NCBI GenBank assembly: GCA_964539025.1
Contig: CAZIFA010000003.1
Coordinates: 238,560-302,559 of the forward strand
Direction: 5' to 3'
DNA length: 64,000 nt
Source of the DNA: Micavibrio_A sp964539025
GTDB lineage: Bacteria; Pseudomonadota; Alphaproteobacteria; Micavibrionales; Micavibrionaceae
The position numbers and the translations under genes are program-made. Numbering within the stretch: position 1 is the stretch's first letter; each line of letters opens with the position of its first letter. Positions 50,870 through 58,820 of this stretch are shown here, one piece after another. The notes beneath the pieces were generated by a model. That model saw only the letters and a list, made by a program, of their open reading frames with translations. It was not told the DNA's origin and ran no database searches.

Positions 50870-50895
50870 GGTTTCTCCTTTTTGATCATATTAAC

Positions 50896-50954
50896 GGACC
50901 CGTAATGTCAGGTCCTACACCATCAAAAAGCCTTATAAATCAAATGTTTATAAG
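50896..50954 (-). terminator. Hairpins between the orphan gene and rpsM
   Basis: CTTATAAA / TTTATAAG (50932-50954) is a perfect 8-bp stem around 7 nt; on the minus strand it is followed by GCTTTTT, a weak AT-rich terminator. GGACC / GGTCC (50896-50915) is a second small hairpin between it and rpsM. The first could limit transcription from the orphan gene into rpsM. Confidence 0.5.
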
Positions 50955-51001
50955 ATAAACCAGATCGTAGAGGCTTTAAGATTTGCCGCAATATAGGAAC
51001 T

Positions 51002-51331
51002 CTAAGGCCTTGCGTCAACAGGTATTTTTGGGAAATTAATAGTCGGATAAGACCTATTTTTGAGACTTTTTTCCAAGCCATAAGATCTATTACATGCTTC
51101 ATCTTCTGCATAATCTTCGGCATAGGTTTCAGCAATTCCTTTCGCTAAAGCCCTAGCAAGCTCAGAGTCATGATCAAGCTTAGCTTCGTACGACTTTTTA
51201 ACATGCTTTTCAAAAATATTTTTGGCGACTTCATTAGCTACACCCATAGTTATAGGTAAAAGTTTCTCATACCAGATTTTATATTCTGCATCATACAAAT
51301 CAGAAATTTGTTGATCAGTTAACTTTTCCAT
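51002..51331 (-). CDS. Orphan gene inserted between adk and rpsM
   Basis: A 109-residue protein, predicted helical, with an Ala/Glu/Asp/Tyr-rich middle ('ALAKGIAETYAEDYAEDEA'). I do not recognise it. Its DNA is clearly more AT-rich than the ribosomal genes around it, and small hairpins flank it (51344-51368 and 50932-50954). adk and rpsM are usually adjacent in alphaproteobacteria, so this looks like an insertion. No strong ribosome site. Confidence 0.6.
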   Translation of the reverse strand: MEKLTDQQISDLYDAEYKIWYEKLLPITMGVANEVAKNIFEKHVKKSYEAKLDHDSELARALAKGIAETYAEDYAEDEACNRSYGLEKSLKNRSYPTINFPKIPVDARP

Positions 51332-51343
51332 TTTTTAACCTAA

Positions 51344-51368
51344 AATCGTGAACGAAAAAATTACGATT
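51344..51368 (-). terminator. Weak hairpin after adk
   Basis: AATCGT and ACGATT separated by 13 nt. On the minus strand the stem is followed by TTAGG rather than a proper T-run, so termination would be inefficient at best. Confidence 0.3.
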
Positions 51369-51370
51369 AT

Positions 51371-51949
51371 TTACTTCAAAATCGCCTTGATCGCCTGCGT
51401 GACATGATCGATGGGCAGCATGCCGTCGATCTTTTTCAAAAGCCCTGTGGATTCATAGTACGGCAAAATCGGCGCGGTCTGGCCACGATAAACTTTCAGG
51501 CGATTGCGAAGCGTTTCTTCGTTATCGTCGCTGCGCACCGGCTGGCCCGCATCGATCGTCTGCTGGATGCGCGTGCGAAGTCTGTCCACCAACGCCTCTT
51601 CATCCACCACGAATTCAATAACGGCATCGATCTTCTTGCCTTTGTCGGCGAGCATAACATCGAGCGCTTCGGCTTGGTCCACCGTGCGGGGAAAACCATC
51701 AAAGATAACACCCTTGGCGCAATCGGGTTGTTCGATACGCCCCGCAATCATATCGACGACGATTTCATCGGAGACGAGATTTCCGGCATCCATAACCGCT
51801 TTGGCTTTCTTGCCGAGGTCTGTGCCGCTGGAAATTTCAGCGCGGAGCATGTCGCCTGTCGATAATTGCTTGAGACCGTATTCTTGTTCGAGAATTTTGG
51901 CCTGCGTGCCCTTCCCTGCGCCGGGCGGTCCGATAACGATCAGGTACAT
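51371..51949 (-). CDS. adk: Adenylate kinase, short-lid form
   Basis: A 192-residue nucleotide kinase (AMP + ATP to 2 ADP). P-loop 'GPPGAGKGTQA', AMP site 'LSTGDMLRAE' and 'GFPRTVDQAEAL'. It lacks the extended zinc-type LID of the 214-residue enzymes, the alphaproteobacterial form. Four nt downstream of secY. Confidence 0.97.
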   Translation of the reverse strand: MYLIVIGPPGAGKGTQAKILEQEYGLKQLSTGDMLRAEISSGTDLGKKAKAVMDAGNLVSDEIVVDMIAGRIEQPDCAKGVIFDGFPRTVDQAEALDVMLADKGKKIDAVIEFVVDEEALVDRLRTRIQQTIDAGQPVRSDDNEETLRNRLKVYRGQTAPILPYYESTGLLKKIDGMLPIDHVTQAIKAILK

Positions 51950-51953
51950 GTCT

Positions 51954-53321
51954 CTAGCGTCTCCCGTCTCTGGTGCCTTTGAGCTTAGTCTTTTTGATCA
52001 AGCCTTCATATTGGTGTGCGATCAGGTGCGAGTGGATCTGCGCCACCGTATCCATCGTCACCGACACGGCGATGAGCAGCGACGTACCGCCGAAATAGAA
52101 CGGGATGGAATAATGGGAAATCAGCATTTCCGGGAGCAGACAGATAAACACCAAGTAGATTGCGCCGACCATCGTAATGCGCGTCAGAACGTAATCCAGA
52201 TAATCGGCCGTGTGTTTACCGGGACGAATGCCGGGCACGAAGCCGCCGTATTTTCTGAGCATCTCGGCATTTTCCTGCGGATTGAAAACGATCGCGGTAT
52301 AGAAAAACGCGAAAAACACGATCAGGGCGCCGTACATCAGCATATAAAGCGGCTGGCCGTGTTGCAAATACGAGACGATCTGCGACATGATCCCGCCTTC
52401 GTTGCCCGCGCCCGTGAAATTCACGATGGTCAGCGGCAGAAGGAGCAAGGATGACGCGAAGATCGGCGGGATAACGCCCGACGTGTTGAGCTTGAGCGGG
52501 ATGTGGTTTTGCTGCGCCATCGACATCTGATTCCCGCTCTGGCGTTTGGGATATTGCACCACGACGCGTCGCTGTGCGCGTTCGACAAACACGATAAAGG
52601 CAATAACGGCAACGACCATGATAGCCAGTCCCAGCAGCGTCAGCGCGTTGAATTGCCCCTGACGGCCTAGTTCGAGCACCGATGCCAGAGCGTGCGGCAA
52701 GCCCGCGACGATACCGGCAAAGATGATGAGCGATATACCATTGCCGATTCCGCGCTGCGTGATTTGCTCGCCAAGCCACATCAAGAAGATCGTACCGCCG
52801 ACAATGGTGATGACCGTGGACAGGCGGAAGAACATGCCGGGATCGATGACGGCGGAACCCATGGAAGATTGCATGCCTTCCAGACCGACGGCCAGACCGT
52901 AAGCCTGAACCGTTGCCAGAAGAACGGTGAGGTAGCGCGTGTACTGGTTGATTTTCGTGCGGCCCGACTCGCCCTCTTTTTTCAGGGCTTCGAGTTTGGG
53001 AGACATGGCCGATGCCAACTGCATGATGATCGATGCCGAGATATACGGCATGATGTTCAGCGCGAAAATCGTCATACGCTGCAAGGCGCCGCCCGAGAAC
53101 ATGTTGAACATGTCCAGAATACCGCCGCCTTTTTGGTTGTAGATATCTTCCCACACGGCGGGATCGATGCCCGGAACGGGAATGTATGTGCCAAGACGAT
53201 AGACCAGCAGAGCGCCCAGCACGAACATGATGCGACGCTTGAGTTCTGTGGCTTTGGAGAACGCGCCCCAATTGGCATTTTTGGCAAGTTGTTCGATGGC
53301 TGAGGCCATGGTGGTATTCAC
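51954..53321 (-). CDS. secY: SecY preprotein translocase subunit
   Basis: The 455-residue channel of the Sec translocon with ten membrane segments. It shows 'YIPVPGIDP', the cytoplasmic loop 'VVVQYPKRQSGNQM' and 'GFVPGIRPGKHTADYLD'. AAGAAAG lies upstream. It is separated from rplO by a terminator and an orphan gene, so it may need its own promoter. Confidence 0.98.
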   Translation of the reverse strand: MNTTMASAIEQLAKNANWGAFSKATELKRRIMFVLGALLVYRLGTYIPVPGIDPAVWEDIYNQKGGGILDMFNMFSGGALQRMTIFALNIMPYISASIIMQLASAMSPKLEALKKEGESGRTKINQYTRYLTVLLATVQAYGLAVGLEGMQSSMGSAVIDPGMFFRLSTVITIVGGTIFLMWLGEQITQRGIGNGISLIIFAGIVAGLPHALASVLELGRQGQFNALTLLGLAIMVVAVIAFIVFVERAQRRVVVQYPKRQSGNQMSMAQQNHIPLKLNTSGVIPPIFASSLLLLPLTIVNFTGAGNEGGIMSQIVSYLQHGQPLYMLMYGALIVFFAFFYTAIVFNPQENAEMLRKYGGFVPGIRPGKHTADYLDYVLTRITMVGAIYLVFICLLPEMLISHYSIPFYFGGTSLLIAVSVTMDTVAQIHSHLIAHQYEGLIKKTKLKGTRDGRR

Positions 53322-53349
53322 TTTCTTGAAAGAAGGATATTACCCAATC

Positions 53350-53378
53350 GTTTTAGGGAATTTAGGCGGTGTAAACAA
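53350..53378 (-). promoter_or_regulatory. Candidate secY promoter
   Basis: On the minus strand TTGTTT and TAAAAC are separated by 17 nt, 30-60 nt before the secY start. A moderate match; interesting because an intrinsic terminator upstream could cut off rplO transcription. Confidence 0.35.
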
Positions 53379-53439
53379 GGGTATCGGGGTAAAAAAGTGG
53401 GTGCGAATCCAAAAAAAGCTACCCTGCGCGCAAACCGTG

Positions 53440-53745
53440 TTATCTGGAAAAGACTGGAATGGCTTTGGGCGTTACGTCTTTGAGCCTTTGGGGTTCTTCG
53501 GCGAATGAGCTTTCCATAGGTCCGATATAGTCGGCCTGAAACTCGTACGCTATTCTTTTGGCCTGAGCGAGATCAAGACCACGCACGTAAACAAAAGTAT
53601 CGTCATATTCTACCTGTCCGCCTGCTTTTTCGAATGCGTCACCGACAGTTTCATAGGGAACAGGAGGGACAAAAGGTTCCCAGAAAATATAAGCGTTATG
53701 CTCAATCGTTACGGGAGCAGTCTTAACAGGTTTCTTAAGAGCCAT
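53440..53745 (-). CDS. Orphan gene inserted between rplO and secY
   Basis: A 101-residue soluble protein with an N-terminal basic stretch (MALKKPVKTAP) and 'VYVRGLDLAQAKRIAYEF' in the middle. No domain recognised. AGAGGTAGAG precedes the ATG. rplO and secY normally adjoin; here this gene lies directly after the rplO terminator, so it must be transcribed by read-through or a promoter inside the short 53746-53790 gap. Confidence 0.65.
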   Translation of the reverse strand: MALKKPVKTAPVTIEHNAYIFWEPFVPPVPYETVGDAFEKAGGQVEYDDTFVYVRGLDLAQAKRIAYEFQADYIGPMESSFAEEPQRLKDVTPKAIPVFSR

Positions 53746-53760
53746 ACTCTACCTCTTCGT

Positions 53761-53786
53761 AAAAAACCCCGCTCAGCGCGGGGTTT
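53761..53786 (-). terminator. Intrinsic terminator after rplO
   Basis: On the minus strand ACCCCGCGCTGAGCGGGGT followed by TTTTT: stem CCCCGC/GCGGGG with short loop. It lies 5 nt after the rplO stop, in the middle of what is normally one spc operon. Confidence 0.88.
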
Positions 53787-53790
53787 TGAA

Positions 53791-54285
53791 TTACTTCGCT
53801 TTTTTGCGAACGACGGGTTTGACTTCGATCTTGATAATTTCGACCGAACCGCCAGCCTTGGCCACCGCATCGGCCGCCGTTTTCGTGGCGCCTGCGATTT
53901 TCAAAGCAACTTTGGTTTTCAGCGTACCGCCGGAGATGAGACGAACGCCATCGCGCTTATGGCTGATGACTTTGCCTTTCAAGAGAGCGTCAGCATCGAT
54001 CGTGCCTTTGGCATCGATCAGTTTGTAATCGATTGCCTGTTGCAGACGGCCGGGTGTAATTTCAGCATAGGTTTTGCCGAAGAAATTTTTAAAGCCGTGC
54101 TTGGGCAGACGCATGTAAAGGGGCATCTGGCCGCCTTCGAAGCCTTTAACGGCCACGCCGGAACGGGCTTTCTGGCCTTTAACGCCGACGCCGGAGGTTT
54201 TACCCTTGCCGGAGCCGATACCGCGGCCAACGCGCTTATAATTGTGCTTCGCGCCTTTTTTTGGTTTCAATTGGTTCAGTTTCAT
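53791..54285 (-). CDS. rplO: Ribosomal protein L15 (uL15)
   Basis: A 164-residue large-subunit protein. The N-terminal glycine-rich 'GRGIGSGKGKTSGVGVKGQK' and 'GGQMPLYMRLPKHGF' are diagnostic. It is followed by a strong terminator and preceded by a palindromic repeat, so it is isolated within the operon. Confidence 0.98.
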   Translation of the reverse strand: MKLNQLKPKKGAKHNYKRVGRGIGSGKGKTSGVGVKGQKARSGVAVKGFEGGQMPLYMRLPKHGFKNFFGKTYAEITPGRLQQAIDYKLIDAKGTIDADALLKGKVISHKRDGVRLISGGTLKTKVALKIAGATKTAADAVAKAGGSVEIIKIEVKPVVRKKAK

Positions 54286-54302
54286 TTTCTATCTCCTCAA
54301 CC

Positions 54303-54379
54303 TGTCATCCTGAGCGTCAGCGAAGGATCTCGGCATTATTTACCTGTGAGATCCTTCGGGCTTCGCCCTCAGGATGACA
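54303..54379. repeat. Palindromic CATCCTGAG / GAAGGATCT repeat between rpmD and rplO
   Basis: TGTCATCCTGAGCGTCAGCG..GGATCTC (54303-54331) is mirrored by GAGATCCTTCGGG..CCTCAGGATGACA (54348-54379), an almost perfect hairpin with a 16-nt loop. Same family as 41656-41719. It is inserted between two ribosomal genes that are normally nearly contiguous. Confidence 0.88.
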
Positions 54380-54389
54380 CCTTAAAAAT

Positions 54390-54644
54390 TTATGCAGCCT
54401 CTTCCACCTTTACCAGATGCTTAACCGCGTTGATCATACCGCGAACGGCGGCGGTATCTTCCAGCGTGCTGGTACGGCGAATCTTATTCAGGCCAAGACC
54501 GATCAGCGTTTTGCGCTGGGACGGTTCGCGACCGGCTGGCGATGCGATTTGCGTCACCGTAACCGTTTTGCCGGATTTCTTTTCAGAAGCCGCTTTTTTC
54601 TGGGGTGCCGCTTTTTTGGCAGGCGCTTTTTTTGCTTCAGTCAT
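54390..54644 (-). CDS. rpmD: Ribosomal protein L30 (uL30) with N-terminal A/K extension
   Basis: An 84-residue protein; the core 'VTVTQIASPAGREPSQRKTL' onward is about 58 residues, the normal bacterial size. The first 25 residues are an Ala/Lys/Pro-rich addition ('KKAPAKKAAPQKKAASEKK') with no equivalent in typical L30. Confidence 0.95.
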   Translation of the reverse strand: MTEAKKAPAKKAAPQKKAASEKKSGKTVTVTQIASPAGREPSQRKTLIGLGLNKIRRTSTLEDTAAVRGMINAVKHLVKVEEAA

Positions 54645-54655
54645 GATCGTTCACC

Positions 54656-55228
54656 TTATTCTTCGTCAGAGGCCGATGCTTCGCCGGCTTTCGTGCCTTC
54701 GCGTTGCGATACAACGTCGGAGACTTTTTTGCCACGGCGAGCCGCGACCTGACGCGGGGATTGCATGAATTTCAACGCTTCGAGCGTTGCGTTGACCATG
54801 TTGTATGGGTTGTTCGTACCTGTAACCTTGGCAACAACGTCCTGAACGCCGAGGCATTCGAACACGGCGCGCATCGGACCGCCGGCGATAATACCCGTAC
54901 CCATCGGAGCCTGACGCATAACAACTCTACCGGCACCGAAGTGACCTTTCAGGTCATGGTGCAGCGTACGGCCATCGCGCAGGGGAACGCGGATCATGGC
55001 GCGTTTTGCCTGATCGGTTGCCTTTTTGATGGCGTCTGGAACTTCTTTGGATTTGGCATGGCCCGTGCCTACGCGGCCTCTTCCATCGCCGATAACCACG
55101 AGGGCAGCAAAACCGAAACGGCGTCCGCCTTTTTGGGTTTTTGCAACGCGGTTAACGGCCACGAGTTTCTCAATGAACTCGGACTCTTCTTTCTCGCGCG
55201 GTTGTCTTTCTTGTTTTGCCATTTTCAT
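54656..55228 (-). CDS. rpsE: Ribosomal protein S5 (uS5)
   Basis: A 190-residue small-subunit protein involved in decoding accuracy. 'KLVAVNRVAKTQKGGRRFGF' and 'GVQDVVAKVTGTNNPYNMV' are canonical. The start could be the first ATG or the one two codons later. It lies 6 nt after rplR. Confidence 0.97.
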   Translation of the reverse strand: MKMAKQERQPREKEESEFIEKLVAVNRVAKTQKGGRRFGFAALVVIGDGRGRVGTGHAKSKEVPDAIKKATDQAKRAMIRVPLRDGRTLHHDLKGHFGAGRVVMRQAPMGTGIIAGGPMRAVFECLGVQDVVAKVTGTNNPYNMVNATLEALKFMQSPRQVAARRGKKVSDVVSQREGTKAGEASASDEE

Positions 55229-55234
55229 TTGCTC

Positions 55235-55612
55235 CTAGAATTCAAGACCGGCTTCACGCGCACCTTCGGCCAAGGCCTTGATGCGGCCGTGGTACAAGAA
55301 TGCACCGCGGTCAAACTGAACTTTTTTAACGCCCGCTTTTTTCGCGCGCTCGGCAACCAGCTTGCCAACTTTCGTGGCAGCGTCCTTGTTGCCGCCGTTT
55401 TTCAGGCCAGCGTCTTTATCGAGGCTCGAAGCCGCCGCAACGGTCACGCCTTTAACATCATCGATGATCTGCGCGTAGATCTGCATGTTCGTGCGGTGCA
55501 CGGACAAACGCGGACGGATGTCGCGGTTCGGATTCTGGTTGATATTAACGCCACGCAATTTCTTGCGGGTTGTAAAACGGCGTCTATCAGAACTGTTAAG
55601 TCTTTTTGCCAT
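55235..55612 (-). CDS. rplR: Ribosomal protein L18 (uL18)
   Basis: A 125-residue 5S rRNA-binding protein with 'RPRLSVHRTNMQIYAQIIDD' and 'FDRGAFLYHGRIKALAEGAR'. Normal length, between rplF and rpsE. Confidence 0.98.
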   Translation of the reverse strand: MAKRLNSSDRRRFTTRKKLRGVNINQNPNRDIRPRLSVHRTNMQIYAQIIDDVKGVTVAAASSLDKDAGLKNGGNKDAATKVGKLVAERAKKAGVKKVQFDRGAFLYHGRIKALAEGAREAGLEF

Positions 55613-55624
55613 GACTTTGTTTCC

Positions 55625-56158
55625 TTATTTCTTCTTGCCTTCCTTCATCATCACGTATTCGCCGGTATAGCGGATACCTTTGCCCTTGTATGGCTCGGGC
55701 TTTTTGAAGGAACGGATTTTTGCTGCGGCCTGACCGACGGCTTGTTTGTCAATGCCTTCGATTGCGATTTTCGTTTGATCGGTAACGGCGATTTTGATGC
55801 CTTTGGGTATGTCGTAACGAACTTCATGGCTAAAGCCGAGTTGCATGACGAGCGTGTTGCCCTGCATGGCGGCGCGAAGACCGACGCCCTGAATTTCCAG
55901 AGATTCGGTGTAGCCGTTTTTCACGCCATGAACGATGTTCTTCACCAGCGTGCGCATCGTCGGCCAGAGTTTCTTGGCGCGCAGCGATTGAACGCGTTGC
56001 TCAAGCTTAACTTTGCCATCGATCATCTTGACCGAAACATCATCATGGATGACGACGGACAATTCGCCTTTGGGGCCTTTTGCTTTTACGGTCTGACCTT
56101 GAACGTCAACTGTGACGCCTTCAGGCAGTGCAACCGGGTTTTTACCAATACGGGACAT
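55625..56158 (-). CDS. rplF: Ribosomal protein L6 (uL6)
   Basis: A 177-residue protein near the GTPase-associated centre with 'MSRIGKNPVALPEGV' and the C-terminal 'PEPYKGKGIRYTGEYV'. Both SH3-like repeats are complete. Confidence 0.98.
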   Translation of the reverse strand: MSRIGKNPVALPEGVTVDVQGQTVKAKGPKGELSVVIHDDVSVKMIDGKVKLEQRVQSLRAKKLWPTMRTLVKNIVHGVKNGYTESLEIQGVGLRAAMQGNTLVMQLGFSHEVRYDIPKGIKIAVTDQTKIAIEGIDKQAVGQAAAKIRSFKKPEPYKGKGIRYTGEYVMMKEGKKK

Positions 56159-56173
56159 ATTTGCCTTCCTCTC

Positions 56174-56572
56174 TTAGAACACCTGGCAGAGAACTTCACC
56201 GCCGACATTCGCAGCTTTCGCTTTGTGGTCGGCCATGACGCCTTGCGGGGTGGACAGGATTTTAACGCCGAGGCCATTGTAGAATTGGCCCAGACCTTTG
56301 ATCTGCGCGTAAACGCGGCGGCCGGGTTTGGAAATGCGTTTTACTTCCTTGATAACCGGTTGGCCGGCATCGTATTTCAATTCGATGCTCAGTTCTTTTT
56401 TGTTGTTACCCATATCGACGACTTTATAGCCGCGGATAAAGCCTTCATCGGCCAAAACTTTGCAGACGGATTCCAAAAGCTTGGAATACAGCGCGGTGAT
56501 GGTCGGCAGACGTGCGCTCTGGCCGTTTCTGATGCGTGTCAGCATATCGCTGAGGGGATCATTCATAGACAT
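56174..56572 (-). CDS. rpsH: Ribosomal protein S8 (uS8)
   Basis: A 132-residue primary 16S-binding protein, translational regulator of spc operons in enterics. 'DPLSDMLTRIRNGQ' and 'RVYAQIKGLGQFYNGLGVKI' are present; the usual 'STPQGVMADHKA' end is intact. Confidence 0.98.
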   Translation of the reverse strand: MSMNDPLSDMLTRIRNGQSARLPTITALYSKLLESVCKVLADEGFIRGYKVVDMGNNKKELSIELKYDAGQPVIKEVKRISKPGRRVYAQIKGLGQFYNGLGVKILSTPQGVMADHKAKAANVGGEVLCQVF

Positions 56573-56585
56573 GTGTTCTTCTCCC

Positions 56586-56891
56586 TTACCAGCTGGATTT
56601 CGTTACGCCCGGCAGTTCGCCGCGCGATGCAAGATTACGGATGGCAATACGCGACAAGCGGAACTTGCGGAAGTGCGCACGCGGACGGCCCGTCAGAGCG
56701 CAGCGGTTACGCTGGCGGTTCTTGGCGGAGTTGCGCGGCATTTCGGCCAACTTCAGGACAGCAGCAAAACGCTCTTCCATCGGGGCCTTCTTGTTCGCGA
56801 TGATGGCCTTCAGTTTCGCACGCTTGCCTTCGAGGCTTTTGTTCAGCTTGCGGCGCTTCAGGTCTCTGTTAATTGCACTAGCTTTTGCCAT
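56586..56891 (-). CDS. rpsN: Ribosomal protein S14 (uS14), zinc-independent
   Basis: A 101-residue long-form S14. It has 'RCALTGRPRAHFRKFRLSRI' but not the CxxC zinc pairs of the short form. Located between rplE and rpsH. Confidence 0.98.
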   Translation of the reverse strand: MAKASAINRDLKRRKLNKSLEGKRAKLKAIIANKKAPMEERFAAVLKLAEMPRNSAKNRQRNRCALTGRPRAHFRKFRLSRIAIRNLASRGELPGVTKSSW

Positions 56892-56908
56892 GTGTGGTCA
56901 GCTCCTTA

Positions 56909-57469
56909 CTAATTACGGAACGGCATATCGAAGCCGCGTAACAATTCTTTTGCTTGTTCATCATTCGCTGCAGTCGTGCAGATAATGATATCCATACCGC
57001 GAACGGCTGCAACTTTGTCGTATTCGATCTCCGGGAACACGATGTGCTCCTTGATACCGAACGCGTAGTTGCCGCGGCCATCGAAGCTGCGTCCGTTGAT
57101 GCCGCGGAAGTCGCGGATACGGGGCAGAGCGATCGTGACCAGGCGGTCCAGAAATTCATACATTTTCTCGCGGCGCAGAGTAACCTTGCAGCCGATATCC
57201 ATGTTTTCGCGAACCTTGAAGGATGCGTTGGATTTTTTGGCTTTCGTGATGACAGGCTTTTGACCGGCGATCAGCGCGAGTTCGTTTGCTGCATTTTCAA
57301 CGGCTTTGCGGTCCGTCACAGCGGCGCCAACACCCATGTTGATTACGATCTTGTCCAGACGCGGAATCTGCATGTCGTTTTTGTGGCCGTATTTCGTTTT
57401 GAGAGCGGCTTTCAGCTTTTTCTCATAGCGTTCTTGAAAACGCGGCATTTGTTTATCTGTCTTTGCCAT
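56909..57469 (-). CDS. rplE: Ribosomal protein L5 (uL5)
   Basis: A 186-residue 5S rRNA-binding protein of the central protuberance with 'IPRLDKIVINMGVG', 'ALPRIRDFRGINGRSFDGRG' and 'DIIICTTAANDEQAKELLRG'. Confidence 0.98.
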   Translation of the reverse strand: MAKTDKQMPRFQERYEKKLKAALKTKYGHKNDMQIPRLDKIVINMGVGAAVTDRKAVENAANELALIAGQKPVITKAKKSNASFKVRENMDIGCKVTLRREKMYEFLDRLVTIALPRIRDFRGINGRSFDGRGNYAFGIKEHIVFPEIEYDKVAAVRGMDIIICTTAANDEQAKELLRGFDMPFRN

Positions 57470-57483
57470 TGTCTTCTTCCTTC

Positions 57484-57804
57484 TTACAGCGTTTCGCCGG
57501 ATTTTTTGGCGACGCGTACTTTTTTGCCGTCTTTTAGCGTTTTGTAACCGATACGCGTGGCTTTGCCGTTTTTCGGGTCTGCCAATGCGACGTTGGAAAC
57601 ATGGATGGACAATTCCTTGTCCTCGATGCCGCCGGGTGAAAGTTGCGTCGGCTTGTTGTGTTTTTTAACGGTGTTAACACCGGAAACGACAACGCGATTT
57701 TCGGTCGGGATAGCGCGAAGAACTTCGCCCTTCTTGCCTTTATCTTTGCCGGTCAGAACGATTACAGAATCGCCTTTTTTGATTTTCATTTTCGGGGCAG
57801 CCAT
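57484..57804 (-). CDS. rplX: Ribosomal protein L24 (uL24)
   Basis: A 106-residue assembly-initiator protein with the KOW motif 'KGDSVIVLTGKDKGKKGEVL' and 'GGIEDKELSIHVSNVA'. Its ATG overlaps the rplN stop (TAATG). Confidence 0.98.
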   Translation of the reverse strand: MAAPKMKIKKGDSVIVLTGKDKGKKGEVLRAIPTENRVVVSGVNTVKKHNKPTQLSPGGIEDKELSIHVSNVALADPKNGKATRIGYKTLKDGKKVRVAKKSGETL

Positions 57805-58172
57805 TAGAGCACCTCTCCAGCGAGCGAGATAATTTTCATGTAGCCTTTACCACGCAGTTCGCGGGTTACGGGTCCAAAGATACGGGTTCCGATCGGTTCG
57901 CCTTGGTTGCTGATCAGCACGCAGGCGTTGGTATCGAAACGAATTTTTTCGCCGTTAACGCGGTTCAGGCCATGTTTGGAGCGAACGATGACGGCTTTAC
58001 GCACATCGCCTTTTTTCACGCGACCACGTGGAATAGCGTCTTTAACGGATACAACGACGACATCGCCGATATTGGCGGTGCGGCGTTTGGAACCGCCGAG
58101 AACTTTAATGCACTCTACGCGACGTGCACCGGAGTTGTCGGCAACTTCCATATTTGATTGCATCTGGATCAT
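57804..58172 (-). CDS. rplN: Ribosomal protein L14 (uL14)
   Basis: A 122-residue protein at the subunit interface with 'MIQMQSNMEVADNSGARRVE' and the C-terminal 'RELRGKGYMKIISLAGEVL'. Confidence 0.98.
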   Translation of the reverse strand: MIQMQSNMEVADNSGARRVECIKVLGGSKRRTANIGDVVVVSVKDAIPRGRVKKGDVRKAVIVRSKHGLNRVNGEKIRFDTNACVLISNQGEPIGTRIFGPVTRELRGKGYMKIISLAGEVL

Positions 58173-58203
58173 GTCTTAAATCCTTCTTTGCCTTATCTTC
58201 TCG

Positions 58204-58551
58204 TTACGCCTTGGCGGCTTTTTTAGCGGCTGGCTTTTTTGCCGGTGCTGCTTTTTCTTTTTTCGGTGCGGCTGCTTTCGGGGCGGCAGATTTGTCAGCC
58301 GTTGCCGGAGACTGTTCTTTGCCGTCCTTGATCAGAACCCAGCTCTTGCGCTTGGAAATCGGTGCGCATTCGATGATCTGAACCTTATCGCCTTGTTTCG
58401 CGACGTTGTTTTCATCATGCGCGGCATATTTGTCCGTGCGCTTCAGGTATTTCTTGTACACCGGGTGGATATAGCGACGCTCGACCAGAACGGTGATCGT
58501 TTTATCCATTTTGTCGCTGACGACGGTGCCTTCCAATACACGACGTGGCAT
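58204..58551 (-). CDS. rpsQ: Ribosomal protein S17 (uS17) with A/K/P-rich tail
   Basis: A 115-residue protein. The OB-fold core ('GTVVSDKMDKTITVLVERRY') is complete by about residue 80. The rest is 'APKAAAPKKEKAAPAKKPAA'-type low complexity, absent from normal S17. Confidence 0.97.
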   Translation of the reverse strand: MPRRVLEGTVVSDKMDKTITVLVERRYIHPVYKKYLKRTDKYAAHDENNVAKQGDKVQIIECAPISKRKSWVLIKDGKEQSPATADKSAAPKAAAPKKEKAAPAKKPAAKKAAKA

Positions 58552-58563
58552 ATTCTCTTCTCC

Positions 58564-58806
58564 TTACGCTTTCTTAGCGGCTTTTTTGGCCGGAGCTTTT
58601 GCAGGCTTGGCTGCTTTGGCTTCGGTCTTTGCATTCATTTGCGTTTTGATACGCGCGATGTCGCGGCGCATCGTGCGCAGGCCGGATGTGTTTTCCATCT
58701 GGCCGGCGGCGCGTTGCAGGCGGGCATTGAATTGATCCTTGCGGGCATCCATCAATGCTTTTTGCAGTTCGTCCTGCGTTTTTCCTTTGAGGTCTTCAGC
58801 TTTCAT
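58564..58806 (-). CDS. rpmC: Ribosomal protein L29 (uL29) with A/K tail
   Basis: An 80-residue protein at the exit tunnel. The helical core ('LKGKTQDELQKALMDARKDQ' to 'RTMRRDIARIKTQMN') fills about 60 residues, followed by a 20-residue KAAKPAKAPAKKAAKK tail. Confidence 0.97.
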   Translation of the reverse strand: MKAEDLKGKTQDELQKALMDARKDQFNARLQRAAGQMENTSGLRTMRRDIARIKTQMNAKTEAKAAKPAKAPAKKAAKKA

Positions 58807-58820
58807 GAACTATCTCCTGA

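Noticed and set aside
54704..56803. A 699-codon open frame on the plus strand
   Set aside because: It runs antisense through rpsE, rplR, rplF, rpsH and rpsN, which are certain genes. Long antisense frames follow from the codon bias of ribosomal genes.
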